From positions 127,622-191,621 of the forward strand of contig CAYRGG010000001.1 of the NCBI GenBank assembly GCA_964423745.1: a stretch of DNA of 64,000 nt, given 5' to 3'. The position numbers were made by a program, and so were the translations under genes. Shown piece after piece: positions 44,051 through 53,336 of this stretch. This DNA is from CAYRGG01 sp964423745. Its GTDB lineage: Bacteria; Pseudomonadota; Gammaproteobacteria; Competibacterales; Competibacteraceae. The notes beneath the pieces are model-generated. The model was not told the origin of the DNA, searched no databases, and worked only from the letters and a program-made list of their open reading frames with translations. Positions within the stretch are counted from its first letter, which is position 1, and each line of letters opens with the position of its first letter.

Positions 44051-47000
44051 GGTTGGAATGGTTCAAGTGAAAAGTGTCTTCGGCGGCTTGGGGTTTACCG
44101 ATTAAGTAACCTTGCGCGAAATCGATGTTGTATTTGCGCAGAAGCGCTAGACTCACCTCGGTCTCGACAAATTCGGCCACGGTTTTTTTACCAAATCCCG
44201 CCGCCACCCGACTCATGGCTTGCACGATGATTTGATCATCAAAACTCTCAGCCAGATGACGGATAAAGGAACCATCGATCTTAAGATAGTCGACAGGCAA
44301 CTGCTTTAAATAATAAAAAGACGAAAAACCGATGCCAAAGTCATCCAAGGCAAATTGACACCCTAATTCTTTGATAGCCAACATCAAACTTTTCGCCTCG
44401 GCAAAGTCTGAAACCGCCGCGGTTTCGGTGATCTCAAAAATCAGTTTTGAAGAGTCCACATGACTTTGTTTTAATTCGTGACGCACATGGGAAAGTAACT
44501 GAGGATCGTTAAAGGCGCGCCCTGATAGGTTGACCGCCAAGGTCACATCTTGGCCATGATCACGCAGTTCAGCCAGACAGGCGATGGCCTTTTTAACCAC
44601 TAATCTATCCACTTCGTGGATCATGCCAATGCGTTCTACCGTATCGATGAACTGGGCTGGTAAAATGATATCGCCATGGTCATCGCACATCCGTAGCAAC
44701 ACCTCATAGTGGGAGATCCGGTTGCCTTTAATATCCATGATGGGCTGAAAATACAAAACAAAGCGATCATCCACCAGGGCGCGGGCCACCTCGCCCCGCC
44801 AATAGATACGTTTGTGCAGACGTTCCCGGGTTTTGCTACCTTCCTCAAACAAATGCCAATGCCCAAAACCCTTTTCCTTGGCTTGAATCAATGCGATATC
44901 TGCACAGGCCAGTAAATCGTTAACATTATTAGCCTGGGACGGGAATAATACGATACCGATGCTGGCAGACACCCGCAGACTTTGACCAGCAAAGGACAAA
45001 TCCAAACCGTTAAAGGCTGCTTGCATGGTTGTGGCAATCTGAATAGCGTTTTGGGCATCGGTTTCCCGCACCAAAACCGCAAATTCATCACCGCCGAGTC
45101 TGGCAACGGCATCTACTGCCTCGATATCCTCTGCCAGCAGTTTACCCACCGTTCTTAATAAAGCATCACCACTGTGGGAACCACGGGTATCGTTAAAGTA
45201 AGAGAAATGGTCCAAATCGACAAAAAATAAAGCGCCTGCGGTGTGATGATGCTGGGCCCCCGCCAATACCAGATCCAATTCTTCTTGAAAGCGGCGGCGA
45301 TTCCATAAATCAGTCAAGGTATCGTGATCGGCCAGCCAAGCTAATTGAGATTCCGCGCCCAAACGCTCGGTTATATCCAAGCCCACCGAAAGCACGATGG
45401 GGTCGTTTTCCGTGCGTCCTTTTAGTCGCGAATGATACCAGGTCACGTTGCGTATAGCGCCGCTTCTGCAGGTCACCATAGATTCATGGCGCAGGTGTTC
45501 ATAGTCACTCCCATGCAGACCTTCACGGAGACGCTGGGTTAGATCCACGGAAACCTCGTCGGGTAATAAAGTACTGACAAAATCACGACCGATCATTTCC
45601 GTTTCACGATAGCCGGTCAACGCTTCGGTGTAGGCATTAGCCATCACGATCTGTCCTGAACGATCCTGGGTGACAATCATCACTTGAGCCGTATCCAACA
45701 AATTGACATTAAAATCCCGTTCTCGTTCCAATTCATCCATGCGCTTTGCTAAAGCTTGGGTATGATTTGCTACCTGTCCTTCCAACGCTTCCAGACGATC
45801 CGCCAAGGCTATAGTGGTATGGTTTAAAATATCCGTTTCATCGTCTAAAAAGGGGGACCGCACTTGCTGTCCAATGGCGCTACGCACCAACTGGAATTGA
45901 CGCTTTGCCAGAAGCGGAAGATATTCAGTGGTTTCCCGAAGCCGTGATAGAGGTCGCCACAGCACCCCGAGCAATAATAATTCCGACAGCAGCCAACCAC
46001 CAATGCCGCCTACAATGATTTCTTGAGTGCCTTCGTGGATTTCATCCAGGGCTTCGGTGACGTCAGCGATCACCACAAAATAAGCCCTTTCCGTATCCAC
46101 CAGCTTGGGTACTGGTAATAAGGTGACTTCATAGCTACGTCCTTTAACCCACACCAGTACACCATTAATCGCTTTACTCACTGAAACCATATCCGCGGCT
46201 TCCTGCACCGCTTGCAGGTTGATATTGCGCTGCATTTGCGTATTACCGGTCACAGAAACCACATAAGCATTCCAATCCGCCAAAATACGCTCTGGTTTAA
46301 CCACCGTTTTCTTTTCAGGGTCTTTTGTCAGTAAGGCGATATCGGTATCTTGGCCGGCAAGCTCACTAAATTCCAACACCATCTGGTCGAGACGAGTACC
46401 CACCAATAATGCTCCGACGGTGCCATCATTAGCTGCTAACATAGGTACTGTGGCATATTGCATGCACACGCCATCGCAATCGATAACGAGTTTTGGCTGT
46501 TCAGTCAGGTTGACCTCTTCAATCCACTGTAAGATTCGTCGTTGTTGCTGGGGATTTTTTTCAGAAGGCAGGTCCCAAGCTTGCGCCCACTCAGCCAGCA
46601 AGTCATTAGAACGGTCATAAAACGATACGATGTCAAAACCCCAGTCGGTTTGTATCACCGGCCATTGGGATTGAAACGCTGTCTTGATCTGCTGGCCATC
46701 GCCACCGGCTAGACTTGCTTGCATACCGGGTAACGAGGGTAGGATACTGGCTAATTTTCTCACCAATTCCAGAGACTGATCCGTCGATGTTTCTACATAA
46801 GTGGCGTGCCGATGGCGAGCAGCATCCCGATACTTTTCAAACTGGGCATTTAAATTCATATAGCCCCGTAGGGAAATGACCATCATCACCGTGATGAGTA
46901 CAAAGCTAGTAAACAGCAGGGCTTGCCATTTCAAGCTGAAAAACCGGCGTAGGCTTAACATATGCACTTTCGGCTGCTCTACGTCGTTTTTATGAATCAT
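44028..47000 (-). CDS. Membrane-bound PAS-GGDEF-EAL cyclic-di-GMP enzyme with periplasmic sensor
   Basis: About 990 residues from ATG 47000; the frame extends to 47063, which would overlap the porin gene. Two membrane helices flank a cache-like periplasmic domain of about 270 residues (second helix near GGWLLSELLLLGVLW). A PAS domain (VMIVTQDRSGQIVMANAY) precedes GGDEF (RLGGDEFAVLV intact, but the I-site Arg is replaced: EAVD) and an EAL domain with EVLLR, FEITETA, DDFGIGFSS, LKIDGSF and FVETE. Lacking the I-site, cyclase activity would not be product-inhibited in the usual way. Lies in an operon with a porin and a binding-protein-like gene. Confidence 0.9.
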   Translation of the reverse strand: MIHKNDVEQPKVHMLSLRRFFSLKWQALLFTSFVLITVMMVISLRGYMNLNAQFEKYRDAARHRHATYVETSTDQSLELVRKLASILPSLPGMQASLAGGDGQQIKTAFQSQWPVIQTDWGFDIVSFYDRSNDLLAEWAQAWDLPSEKNPQQQRRILQWIEEVNLTEQPKLVIDCDGVCMQYATVPMLAANDGTVGALLVGTRLDQMVLEFSELAGQDTDIALLTKDPEKKTVVKPERILADWNAYVVSVTGNTQMQRNINLQAVQEAADMVSVSKAINGVLVWVKGRSYEVTLLPVPKLVDTERAYFVVIADVTEALDEIHEGTQEIIVGGIGGWLLSELLLLGVLWRPLSRLRETTEYLPLLAKRQFQLVRSAIGQQVRSPFLDDETDILNHTTIALADRLEALEGQVANHTQALAKRMDELERERDFNVNLLDTAQVMIVTQDRSGQIVMANAYTEALTGYRETEMIGRDFVSTLLPDEVSVDLTQRLREGLHGSDYEHLRHESMVTCRSGAIRNVTWYHSRLKGRTENDPIVLSVGLDITERLGAESQLAWLADHDTLTDLWNRRRFQEELDLVLAGAQHHHTAGALFFVDLDHFSYFNDTRGSHSGDALLRTVGKLLAEDIEAVDAVARLGGDEFAVLVRETDAQNAIQIATTMQAAFNGLDLSFAGQSLRVSASIGIVLFPSQANNVNDLLACADIALIQAKEKGFGHWHLFEEGSKTRERLHKRIYWRGEVARALVDDRFVLYFQPIMDIKGNRISHYEVLLRMCDDHGDIILPAQFIDTVERIGMIHEVDRLVVKKAIACLAELRDHGQDVTLAVNLSGRAFNDPQLLSHVRHELKQSHVDSSKLIFEITETAAVSDFAEAKSLMLAIKELGCQFALDDFGIGFSSFYYLKQLPVDYLKIDGSFIRHLAESFDDQIIVQAMSRVAAGFGKKTVAEFVETEVSLALLRKYNIDFAQGYLIGKPQAAEDTFHLNHSNHALSQRL

Positions 47001-47023
47001 TTTGGTAAGGTGCTGTTTGTTTT

Positions 47024-48271
47024 TCAAAATCGATAGGATGCCATGATGGAAATAAGATCCCAATAGCGTTCTGTGTCGCCGGGGTCTTTATTATCTAATG
47101 GAGGTAGCCAGCCCGTGCCATCAACCCGATGATATTCGGCCGACAAGGAAAAATTGGGCGTGACAGACCAACGCAGGCCAATGGTCCAGTCCTTTGCAAA
47201 ACGTGAATGGGCCGGTCGCCCTAAAGGATCTGTTTGGGCAAACTGCTCTCCATCCCGATCGCTCTTGTCAAAAAAATAGGCGTCATAGCGCAATAGCGCC
47301 TCCCACCGCTCAGAGAAACGATAGCTGCCTTGCAGGTAATAGGCTTCTTGGGTCAGAGAGGCATCGGGCAAGGCAGAAAAGTCCTTTAGTTTGATTTCAC
47401 GTTGAGAATATTCTGCCGTCAGGCTCCAGCGTTCAGCATTGTACTGTAACGAGAAAATCCAAGGTTTAAATTGCAAAGACCCAGATCCTACTATGGTAAT
47501 AGGGCTGTCTTCATCGTATTCCCAATCAGCTTGTATATAAGTCAATGCAGCTCGAATTCGACCACCCTGCCATTCGTATAGAAGCCGACTAATGTAAGAC
47601 ATTTGGCTTTCGAACTCACCACTGGCCAAACGTTGTCCAAACACAAAAGGTTCTATCTCTCGGTCCACGGCGCGTGGATATCCAGCGCCTGCTTGAAAGA
47701 AAAAATCCCCGTGGTTAGTGAGACGTTCACCGTATAAAAACATTCCATCCGAGGACAGCACAAGACTGCGAATGGGATCAAAATAGATGGATTGCGGTAA
47801 AAGAATACTGGGACGGGTAAAGATGACATCGCGGGTTTCATTGTATAAACCCGAGGGATTTTTGATGCGACCCAACCGCACTCCCCAACGATTGGTCAAA
47901 TCTGACAGCAACGTATAATCAATCAAACTGTAATCGATGCGGGGTGAACTATCTTCTGTCTCGCCGGCCTGCCGCAACACCAACTGCCCCGCCATGCGCA
48001 GATCCGTTAAGGGCTGCCATGACGCATTTATACCGAGTTCAGTAAATTCAAAACTACCTGCATCATCAGAATTTCCATAAAAATTGTTTTTTGACGTCCA
48101 ATTGTATCCCTGGCTCAAAAAGCCATGCACTTGAAACCCTGTTGGTAGTTCATCAGCCCACACTGTTAATGGGCTGCTAGTAAACACAACACCCACACAG
48201 ACCGATAGCACAGGGGTGGTGTATTTAAAAGACCGCTTATTGAATTTCCAGAACACGGACACTGTCATCAA
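47024..48271 (-). CDS. Outer-membrane porin-like beta-barrel protein
   Basis: 415 residues with a signal peptide (cleavage near VWA-DEL) and a mature part of alternating aromatic/polar strands (FQVHGFLSQGYNWTSK, YSLIDYTLLSD, WGVRLGRIKNPSGLYNETRD) ending in the barrel signature YRF with terminal Phe. Probably a 14-18-strand barrel in the outer membrane; specificity unknown. Start overlaps the preceding small binding-protein-like gene by 35 bases and the GGDEF-EAL gene follows closely. Confidence 0.8.
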   Translation of the reverse strand: MMTVSVFWKFNKRSFKYTTPVLSVCVGVVFTSSPLTVWADELPTGFQVHGFLSQGYNWTSKNNFYGNSDDAGSFEFTELGINASWQPLTDLRMAGQLVLRQAGETEDSSPRIDYSLIDYTLLSDLTNRWGVRLGRIKNPSGLYNETRDVIFTRPSILLPQSIYFDPIRSLVLSSDGMFLYGERLTNHGDFFFQAGAGYPRAVDREIEPFVFGQRLASGEFESQMSYISRLLYEWQGGRIRAALTYIQADWEYDEDSPITIVGSGSLQFKPWIFSLQYNAERWSLTAEYSQREIKLKDFSALPDASLTQEAYYLQGSYRFSERWEALLRYDAYFFDKSDRDGEQFAQTDPLGRPAHSRFAKDWTIGLRWSVTPNFSLSAEYHRVDGTGWLPPLDNKDPGDTERYWDLISIMASYRF

Positions 48272-48770
48272 CCATTGAGTCTGATAAATATCCTATCGCC
48301 CCTGGGGTGTCTTTCAAACGCTTGAGCATTTCAGTCTCAGAGTCAACCTGAATAGGGGCCTGTCCAGTACCCGAGTACACTAACCGGTCCCACGCCAGGC
48401 GTAATTGATGCGGGTATATATTGAGCACCTGCTTGGCAAATGCCTGATGTAAAGGATGATTATCCTTGAGCACAAAAACCCGCGTCGGCTTGTTATCGCG
48501 CCAGCTCTGCAGACGCATGCCAAAAATAGCCCGTAGGGCATCCCGGGAAATAGACTCTATCTCTTGCCCTGAATTTGTAATCACCCGAGGTTCTCCTTCC
48601 TGCCCCTTGACAGACGCCACGGACATGGGCGCAAGCCATAGAATCATGCATACCATGCATGGCATTAACCTGCTTCTCCCTAGGACGTTACCACTAACCT
48701 TAGTAAAAAAGCTATCGCAAGGCACCCATTGACCCGTATTTATCTTCCCCAAGTCCTCAATCATTCCCAA
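48237..48770 (-). CDS. Small periplasmic binding-protein-like protein (PstS-like domain)
   Basis: 177 residues. A hydrophobic signal (LMPCMVCMILWLAPMSVA) precedes a mature part of about 125 residues resembling the start of PstS-type phosphate-binding domains: ITNSGQEIESISRDALRAIFGM, SWRDNKPTRVFVLKD, FAKQVLNIYPHQLRLAWDR and TPGAIGYLSD. Too short for a full two-lobe receptor. First gene of the run binding-protein, porin, GGDEF-EAL, ABC exporter. Start may be internal (near residue 36). Ligand binding is inferred. Confidence 0.75.
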   Translation of the reverse strand: MGMIEDLGKINTGQWVPCDSFFTKVSGNVLGRSRLMPCMVCMILWLAPMSVASVKGQEGEPRVITNSGQEIESISRDALRAIFGMRLQSWRDNKPTRVFVLKDNHPLHQAFAKQVLNIYPHQLRLAWDRLVYSGTGQAPIQVDSETEMLKRLKDTPGAIGYLSDSMVDDSVRVLEIQ

Positions 48771-49045
48771 TCAGTTAGTCTGAATTAGCACCCTAAGCAC
48801 CTGTTTCGGGAGTTTATTTGTATTTGTTAAAATTGTTTGAGGCTTTGGATGAGTCTATCAAACCCATTGCCGAACTGTAACAGCATGGGAGCTGCGTTAT
48901 TTTAAATCAATCGCTTTTAACAACTTTAAGTCTTTGACACTTTCTACATGCATTGCACCCATTTCCAGGTTAACGGATAATAGCCTAGAATGGTGTCGAT
49001 ATAAAAAAATTTTCGATTTTTACAGATAGATAGCAACTACTTACA

Positions 49046-50146
49046 TTGACCTCTAAAACACGCGTTGTGGTAGGCGTTTCTGGTGGTGTCGATTCCTCTG
49101 TAGCCGCTTTATTGTTGTTAGAACAAGGCTACGAGGTACATGGCGTCTTTATGAAAAACTGGGAAGACGCTTACAAAGTGGGTTATTGTTCCGATGACGA
49201 AGATTGGGAGGATGCCAACGAGGTTTGCCAAACCCTGAATATCCCACTGCACAGCGTTAATTTTAGTTCAGAGTATTGGGAACAGGTGTTTGAGACGTTC
49301 CTAAAAGAACACCGCCTGGGAAGAACTCCCAATCCCGATATCTTATGTAACCGAGAGATCAAATTCAAAGCTTTTCTCGATTATGCCCTGCGTTATCTGG
49401 GCGCAGATTATATTGCAACAGGACACTATGCCCGTACCGTCCATGTTGATGACGCCCTACATCTTCTCAAAGGTAAAGATACTGCTAAGGATCAAAGCTA
49501 TTTTCTTTACACCTTAAACGAAACGCAGCTGAGACATTGTCTGTTTCCAGTCGGCGACCTGTTTAAACATCAGGTGCGGGCCTTGGCGGCCGAGAGCGAC
49601 TTAGTCACTCACGATAAAAAAGATAGCACCGGTATCTGCTTTATCGGAGAGCGTAAATTTCGCGAATTTTTAAGTCGCTATTTGCCTGCTCAGCCCGGTA
49701 AAATGCTAGCGACCACGGGGGATTACATGGGTGAGCATATGGGATTGATGTTTTATACCCTCGGCCAACGCCACGGACTTGGCATTGGCGGTCAAGCGGC
49801 GAACTCTGGCGAGCCTTGGTATGTGGTTGATAAGGACTGTGAGAATAATGTACTGGTGGTGGCCCAGGGAAACGCTAATCCCCTGCTCTACCATTGCCGA
49901 CTTCGCGCATCGGAGCTACATTGGATTTCCAGGGAGTTACCCACAACGCCCTTTCACTGCTGGGCGAAAAGCCGTTATCGACAACCCGACCAAGCCTGTG
50001 TTATCCAGGCTCTCGACGCTGCCACAGGTACCTGCCAGGTGAGGTTTGCACAACCACAGCGCGCCTTGACCCCCGGACAATCCATCGTTTTTTATCGTCA
50101 CGAGGAATGTTTAGGCGGGGGCATTATTGATGCTGCATTCGATTAA
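49046..50146 (+). CDS. mnmA: tRNA-specific 2-thiouridylase MnmA
   Basis: 366 residues, TTG start. Installs sulfur at position 2 of wobble U34 in tRNA-Lys, -Glu and -Gln using ATP and sulfur relayed by the Tus/IscS system. P-loop GVSGGVDSS (residues 10-18), catalytic Cys101 in NPDILCN and Cys198 in STGICFIG are all in place, as is DQSYFLYTL. First gene of a run with hflD, the usual order in gammaproteobacteria. Confidence 0.97.
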   Translation: MTSKTRVVVGVSGGVDSSVAALLLLEQGYEVHGVFMKNWEDAYKVGYCSDDEDWEDANEVCQTLNIPLHSVNFSSEYWEQVFETFLKEHRLGRTPNPDILCNREIKFKAFLDYALRYLGADYIATGHYARTVHVDDALHLLKGKDTAKDQSYFLYTLNETQLRHCLFPVGDLFKHQVRALAAESDLVTHDKKDSTGICFIGERKFREFLSRYLPAQPGKMLATTGDYMGEHMGLMFYTLGQRHGLGIGGQAANSGEPWYVVDKDCENNVLVVAQGNANPLLYHCRLRASELHWISRELPTTPFHCWAKSRYRQPDQACVIQALDAATGTCQVRFAQPQRALTPGQSIVFYRHEECLGGGIIDAAFD

Positions 50147-50171
50147 CTAACCCGAGTGACATGTTTTAACT

Positions 50172-50804
50172 ATGCCTCAAACTGACCACGATCGTGTCAT
50201 TGCCCTGGCAGCATTATTCCAAGCGACTCAAATGGTGCGCGATATTGCCCATGAGGGACAAACAGAATCCAATGACTTTGAAACGTGTTTACAGAGTTTG
50301 ATTAAAATCGATGCCCCCAACAGCGAAGTTATCTATGGTGGAATCGATAAATTAGGCTCTGGATTGCGTTTATTAAACGACCATTTGATGCAACCTAAAG
50401 ATATGGAAATCACCCGTTATGTGGTGGCTCTCTTGGTTTTGGAACGTAAGTTAGCTAAGCAACCCCATTTATTGCAAAAGATTCGCCAAGGCATTGAGGA
50501 CTGTATCGAAAAGCTCAGTTATTTTCCCTTAACCCATAACAATATTGTGGCTAGCTTGGCGGATATCTATTCATCCAATATCAGCGTTTTAAAACCCCGC
50601 ATTTTAGTGCGTGGAGAACCTGCTCATTTGACTCAGCCAAGCAATGCTAATCGTATACGAGCTCTTTTGTTATCGGGTATACGCGCAGCCATTCTATGGC
50701 GACAAAGCGGTGGCGGTCGCTGGACCCTTTTGTTTAAACGCAAAGCCCTCCTTTTACAAAGTCAACGTATGCTAGCCACCTTAGACGAGCCCTCCGACCA
50801 GTGA
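50172..50804 (+). CDS. hflD: High-frequency-lysogenization protein HflD
   Basis: 210 residues, all-helical HflD family. Signature stretches: RVIALAALFQATQMVRDIA, VIYGGIDKLGSGLRLL, VALLVLERKL, LADIYSSNISVLKPRI and NRIRALLLSGIRAAILWRQ. Membrane-peripheral protein first known for modulating lambda CII; normal cell role is unclear. Position behind mnmA is the conserved gammaproteobacterial arrangement; purB, the usual third member, is not here. Confidence 0.94.
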   Translation: MPQTDHDRVIALAALFQATQMVRDIAHEGQTESNDFETCLQSLIKIDAPNSEVIYGGIDKLGSGLRLLNDHLMQPKDMEITRYVVALLVLERKLAKQPHLLQKIRQGIEDCIEKLSYFPLTHNNIVASLADIYSSNISVLKPRILVRGEPAHLTQPSNANRIRALLLSGIRAAILWRQSGGGRWTLLFKRKALLLQSQRMLATLDEPSDQ

Positions 50805-50927
50805 ACTTTTTAAAAGCCCACCTTGTCATCTTGTATAGTGTTTGTACATTTATCACTGTTTGAACAGCGGTATTTTTCGACAAATGCTTTACAAAATATC
50901 TAAATTTTTTCTAAGAAAAGGTGTTTT

Positions 50928-51254
50928 ATGTTCACTTTATCTAATGGTCGTCGTCGCTTTTTAACCCTACTCACCACCGGCATTGCAGCCCTGCCATTTA
51001 TCGGCTTGCTGGGTCAACGTCGGGTACATGCTCAAGAACTTCCCAAAGTCGAAGAGAGTGATCCCACTGCTCAAGCCCTCAGCTATGTCCATGATGCTTC
51101 TCAAAGTGATAAAGCGCCGGCCGAGCAGCTGTGTAGTAACTGTCAGTTTTATGCCGGCGCAGAAGGAGAAGAATGGGGTCCCTGCGCCCTCTTCCCCGGC
51201 AAAGCAGTCAGCGCCAATGGTTGGTGTACTGGATGGTCACAGAAATCCAGTTAA
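50928..51254 (+). CDS. hip: High-potential iron-sulfur protein (HiPIP)
   Basis: 108 residues. Tat signal GRRRFLTLLTTG with cleavage near VHAQE; mature protein of about 73 residues with the four 4Fe-4S ligands Cys69, Cys72, Cys86 and Cys100 in CSNC, GPCALFPG and NGWCTGW. A soluble periplasmic electron carrier at high redox potential, known from purple photosynthetic bacteria and from some sulfur, iron and nitrite oxidisers, where it serves a reaction centre or terminal oxidase. AAAGG ribosome site precedes the ATG. It lies between unrelated housekeeping genes, so is probably a single-gene unit. Confidence 0.95.
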   Translation: MFTLSNGRRRFLTLLTTGIAALPFIGLLGQRRVHAQELPKVEESDPTAQALSYVHDASQSDKAPAEQLCSNCQFYAGAEGEEWGPCALFPGKAVSANGWCTGWSQKSS

Positions 51255-51344
51255 GTTAATTTAAATCAGGATCGACATACCAGGGAGGGTATAACCGATA
51301 TAATAAACAGCGTCTTTGCTAAACTAAAATAAATACGGTTATCT

Positions 51345-51971
51345 ATGGAACAAGGTAAATTTATCACTTTGGAAGGCATTGAAGGCGCAGGCAAATCCAC
51401 GCAAATGGCGACTGCGCAAAACCTCCTGAAAAACCATGGTAAAAAAGTCTTGAGTACCCGTGAACCAGGGGGTACGCCATTGGGTGAAGCGTTACGAGCG
51501 CTTTTGTTGGAAAATGCTACCCTTGATATTCACCAAGATGCCGAGCTTTTGCTGATGTTTGCTGCCCGTGCTCAACATGTAAAGCAGGTCATTGAACCTG
51601 CTCTGCAAAAAGGCTACTGGGTGATTTGTGATCGTTTTACCGATGCAAGCTATGCCTATCAGGGGGGAGGTCGCGGTATTGCCGTGGAACGGATCAGGCT
51701 CTTGGAAAATTGGGTACAAGGAACGTTACGCCCTAATCTAACCTTGCTTTTTGACTTACCTGTCCAGCAAGGTTTGGCTCGGGCAGGGCGAAGTCATAAG
51801 ACAGACCGCTTCGAAACAGAGACAGAACACTTTTTTGCCCAGGTGCGTAATACTTATCTACAGATAGCTCATAGTCAACCTCACCGGTACCGCATTATCG
51901 ACGCTAGTTCCTCTAAGGAAATAGTAGCAGCTGAGGTGGAAACAATACTCAGTGAATTCGTCAACGGATAG
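51345..51971 (+). CDS. tmk: Thymidylate kinase
   Basis: 208 residues; phosphorylates dTMP to dTDP. P-loop GIEGAGKST, substrate-binding REPGGTPLGEALR, the DRF motif in CDRFTDASYAYQGGGR, and the LID segment RAGRSHKTDRFE. Length typical. Six bases separate it from holB, the common gammaproteobacterial pairing. Confidence 0.97.
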   Translation: MEQGKFITLEGIEGAGKSTQMATAQNLLKNHGKKVLSTREPGGTPLGEALRALLLENATLDIHQDAELLLMFAARAQHVKQVIEPALQKGYWVICDRFTDASYAYQGGGRGIAVERIRLLENWVQGTLRPNLTLLFDLPVQQGLARAGRSHKTDRFETETEHFFAQVRNTYLQIAHSQPHRYRIIDASSSKEIVAAEVETILSEFVNG

Positions 51972-51976
51972 ATGCC

Positions 51977-52975
51977 ATGCAGCCACGTTTACCTTGGCAT
52001 CATAGCCTGTGGGAAAACCTACTTCGGTGTCAAAAAACCGCCCGCCTGCCCCATGCCCTTTTGTTAAAGGGGCCAGAGGGGCTTGGAAAAAGATATTTTG
52101 CTGAACAAGTGAGCCAAGCTTTTTTATGTCAAACCGTTGACCAGAGCAGCCTAGCCTGTGGGCAATGTCGAGCCTGTATCCTCTATAAAGCAGGCAATCA
52201 CCCGGACATTATTCGCCTTGAACCCGCAGAGAAAGGAACTTCCATCAAGGTAGAGCAGATTCGTGCATTAAGCCGTTTTTTAGACCATACCAGTCATCGG
52301 GGTGGTTATAAAATCGCCCTGGTTAACCCCGCTGAAGCTATGAATTTGAATGCTGCCAACAGCCTTTTGAAAACCTTAGAAGAACCGCCGCCATCCAGTT
52401 TTCTGCTATTAGTGACAGCCAACCCTTCTCAGTTGCCCGCCACCCTACGCAGCCGTTGTCAGGGGTTAACATTTCGCACCCCCTCACTAGAACAAGCGCT
52501 GGCCTGGTTAACACCGCAGCTAAAAGGCCAACATGACGACCCGCGATTGCTACTTAGTCTAAGTGGCGGTGCGCCCATGAAAGCCTTAGCTTATGCCCAG
52601 AATGATCACATTAAAATCCGCCAAAGGGTTTTTCAAAACTATTATCATGTTGTCAGTGGCCAAGCCGATCCCGTTGACATGGCAGAGCTATGGCACAAAA
52701 ACCATGATATTCGTGAAATATGTTTGTGGCTAATCAGTTGGCATAGGGATATGATTCGGCTTAAGATGGTCGACAATCCACCTTATTTAGTGAATCGAGA
52801 TCTACAATCCATTTTATATCAGTTGGCTAAAGCACTACCCATGGAGACTTTGTTTCAGTATTTGGATGATGTACTTCGAATGTACACTTTATGCGCTACC
52901 CAGGTGCAACCGCAACTGATGGTGGAAGCGTTTCTTAGCCACTGCGTCAATGCATCGACGGTAGACCCTGTCTAG
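51977..52975 (+). CDS. holB: DNA polymerase III delta' subunit
   Basis: 332 residues; clamp-loader subunit. AAA+ fold with a P-loop-like GPEGLGKR, zinc ligands Cys51, Cys61, Cys64 and Cys67, the box KVEQIRALSRFLDHTSHRGG, sensor-1 region NAANSLLKTLEEPP and SRCQ finger. Works with the tau/gamma and delta subunits to load the sliding clamp. Followed by pilZ 20 bp on, as in Pseudomonas-type gene order. Confidence 0.96.
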   Translation: MQPRLPWHHSLWENLLRCQKTARLPHALLLKGPEGLGKRYFAEQVSQAFLCQTVDQSSLACGQCRACILYKAGNHPDIIRLEPAEKGTSIKVEQIRALSRFLDHTSHRGGYKIALVNPAEAMNLNAANSLLKTLEEPPPSSFLLLVTANPSQLPATLRSRCQGLTFRTPSLEQALAWLTPQLKGQHDDPRLLLSLSGGAPMKALAYAQNDHIKIRQRVFQNYYHVVSGQADPVDMAELWHKNHDIREICLWLISWHRDMIRLKMVDNPPYLVNRDLQSILYQLAKALPMETLFQYLDDVLRMYTLCATQVQPQLMVEAFLSHCVNASTVDPV

Positions 52976-52994
52976 CAAGGAGAGGATTAAAAAA

Positions 52995-53336
52995 ATGCCA
53001 CCGAAACAAGGCATGATGTCCCTGGCTGTTAAGGACAAAAAGGCGTTACTTGCCGCCTATATGCCCTACCTAAAAAACGGGGGAATTTTTGTTCCTACCG
53101 AAAAATCTTTTGAACTGGGCGACGAAGTTTTTTTGTTACTTAGCTTGATGGATGAACCGCAACGTTATCCGGTGACAGGCAAAGTCGTCTGGATAACCCC
53201 TAAAGGCGCTCTAGGCGGTCGTCGGGCTGGCATTGGCATCCAATTCAGTGGCGTTGATGGCAGTAATGTGCAGAAAAAAATCGAAACCTATTTAGCGGGC
53301 GCCCTGCAATCCGATTACCCCACCGATACCATGTGA
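52995..53336 (+). CDS. pilZ: Type IV pilus assembly protein PilZ
   Basis: 113 residues, AAGGAGAGG ribosome site. Canonical PilZ of the holB-pilZ-tatD cluster: YLKNGGIFVPTEKSFELGDEVFL and GKVVWITPKGALGGRRAGIGIQFSG. It lacks the RxxxR motif that binds cyclic-di-GMP in other PilZ-domain proteins, as is known for this pilus-specific class, and acts with PilB/FimX-type partners in pilus extension. Confidence 0.95.
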   Translation: MPPKQGMMSLAVKDKKALLAAYMPYLKNGGIFVPTEKSFELGDEVFLLLSLMDEPQRYPVTGKVVWITPKGALGGRRAGIGIQFSGVDGSNVQKKIETYLAGALQSDYPTDTM

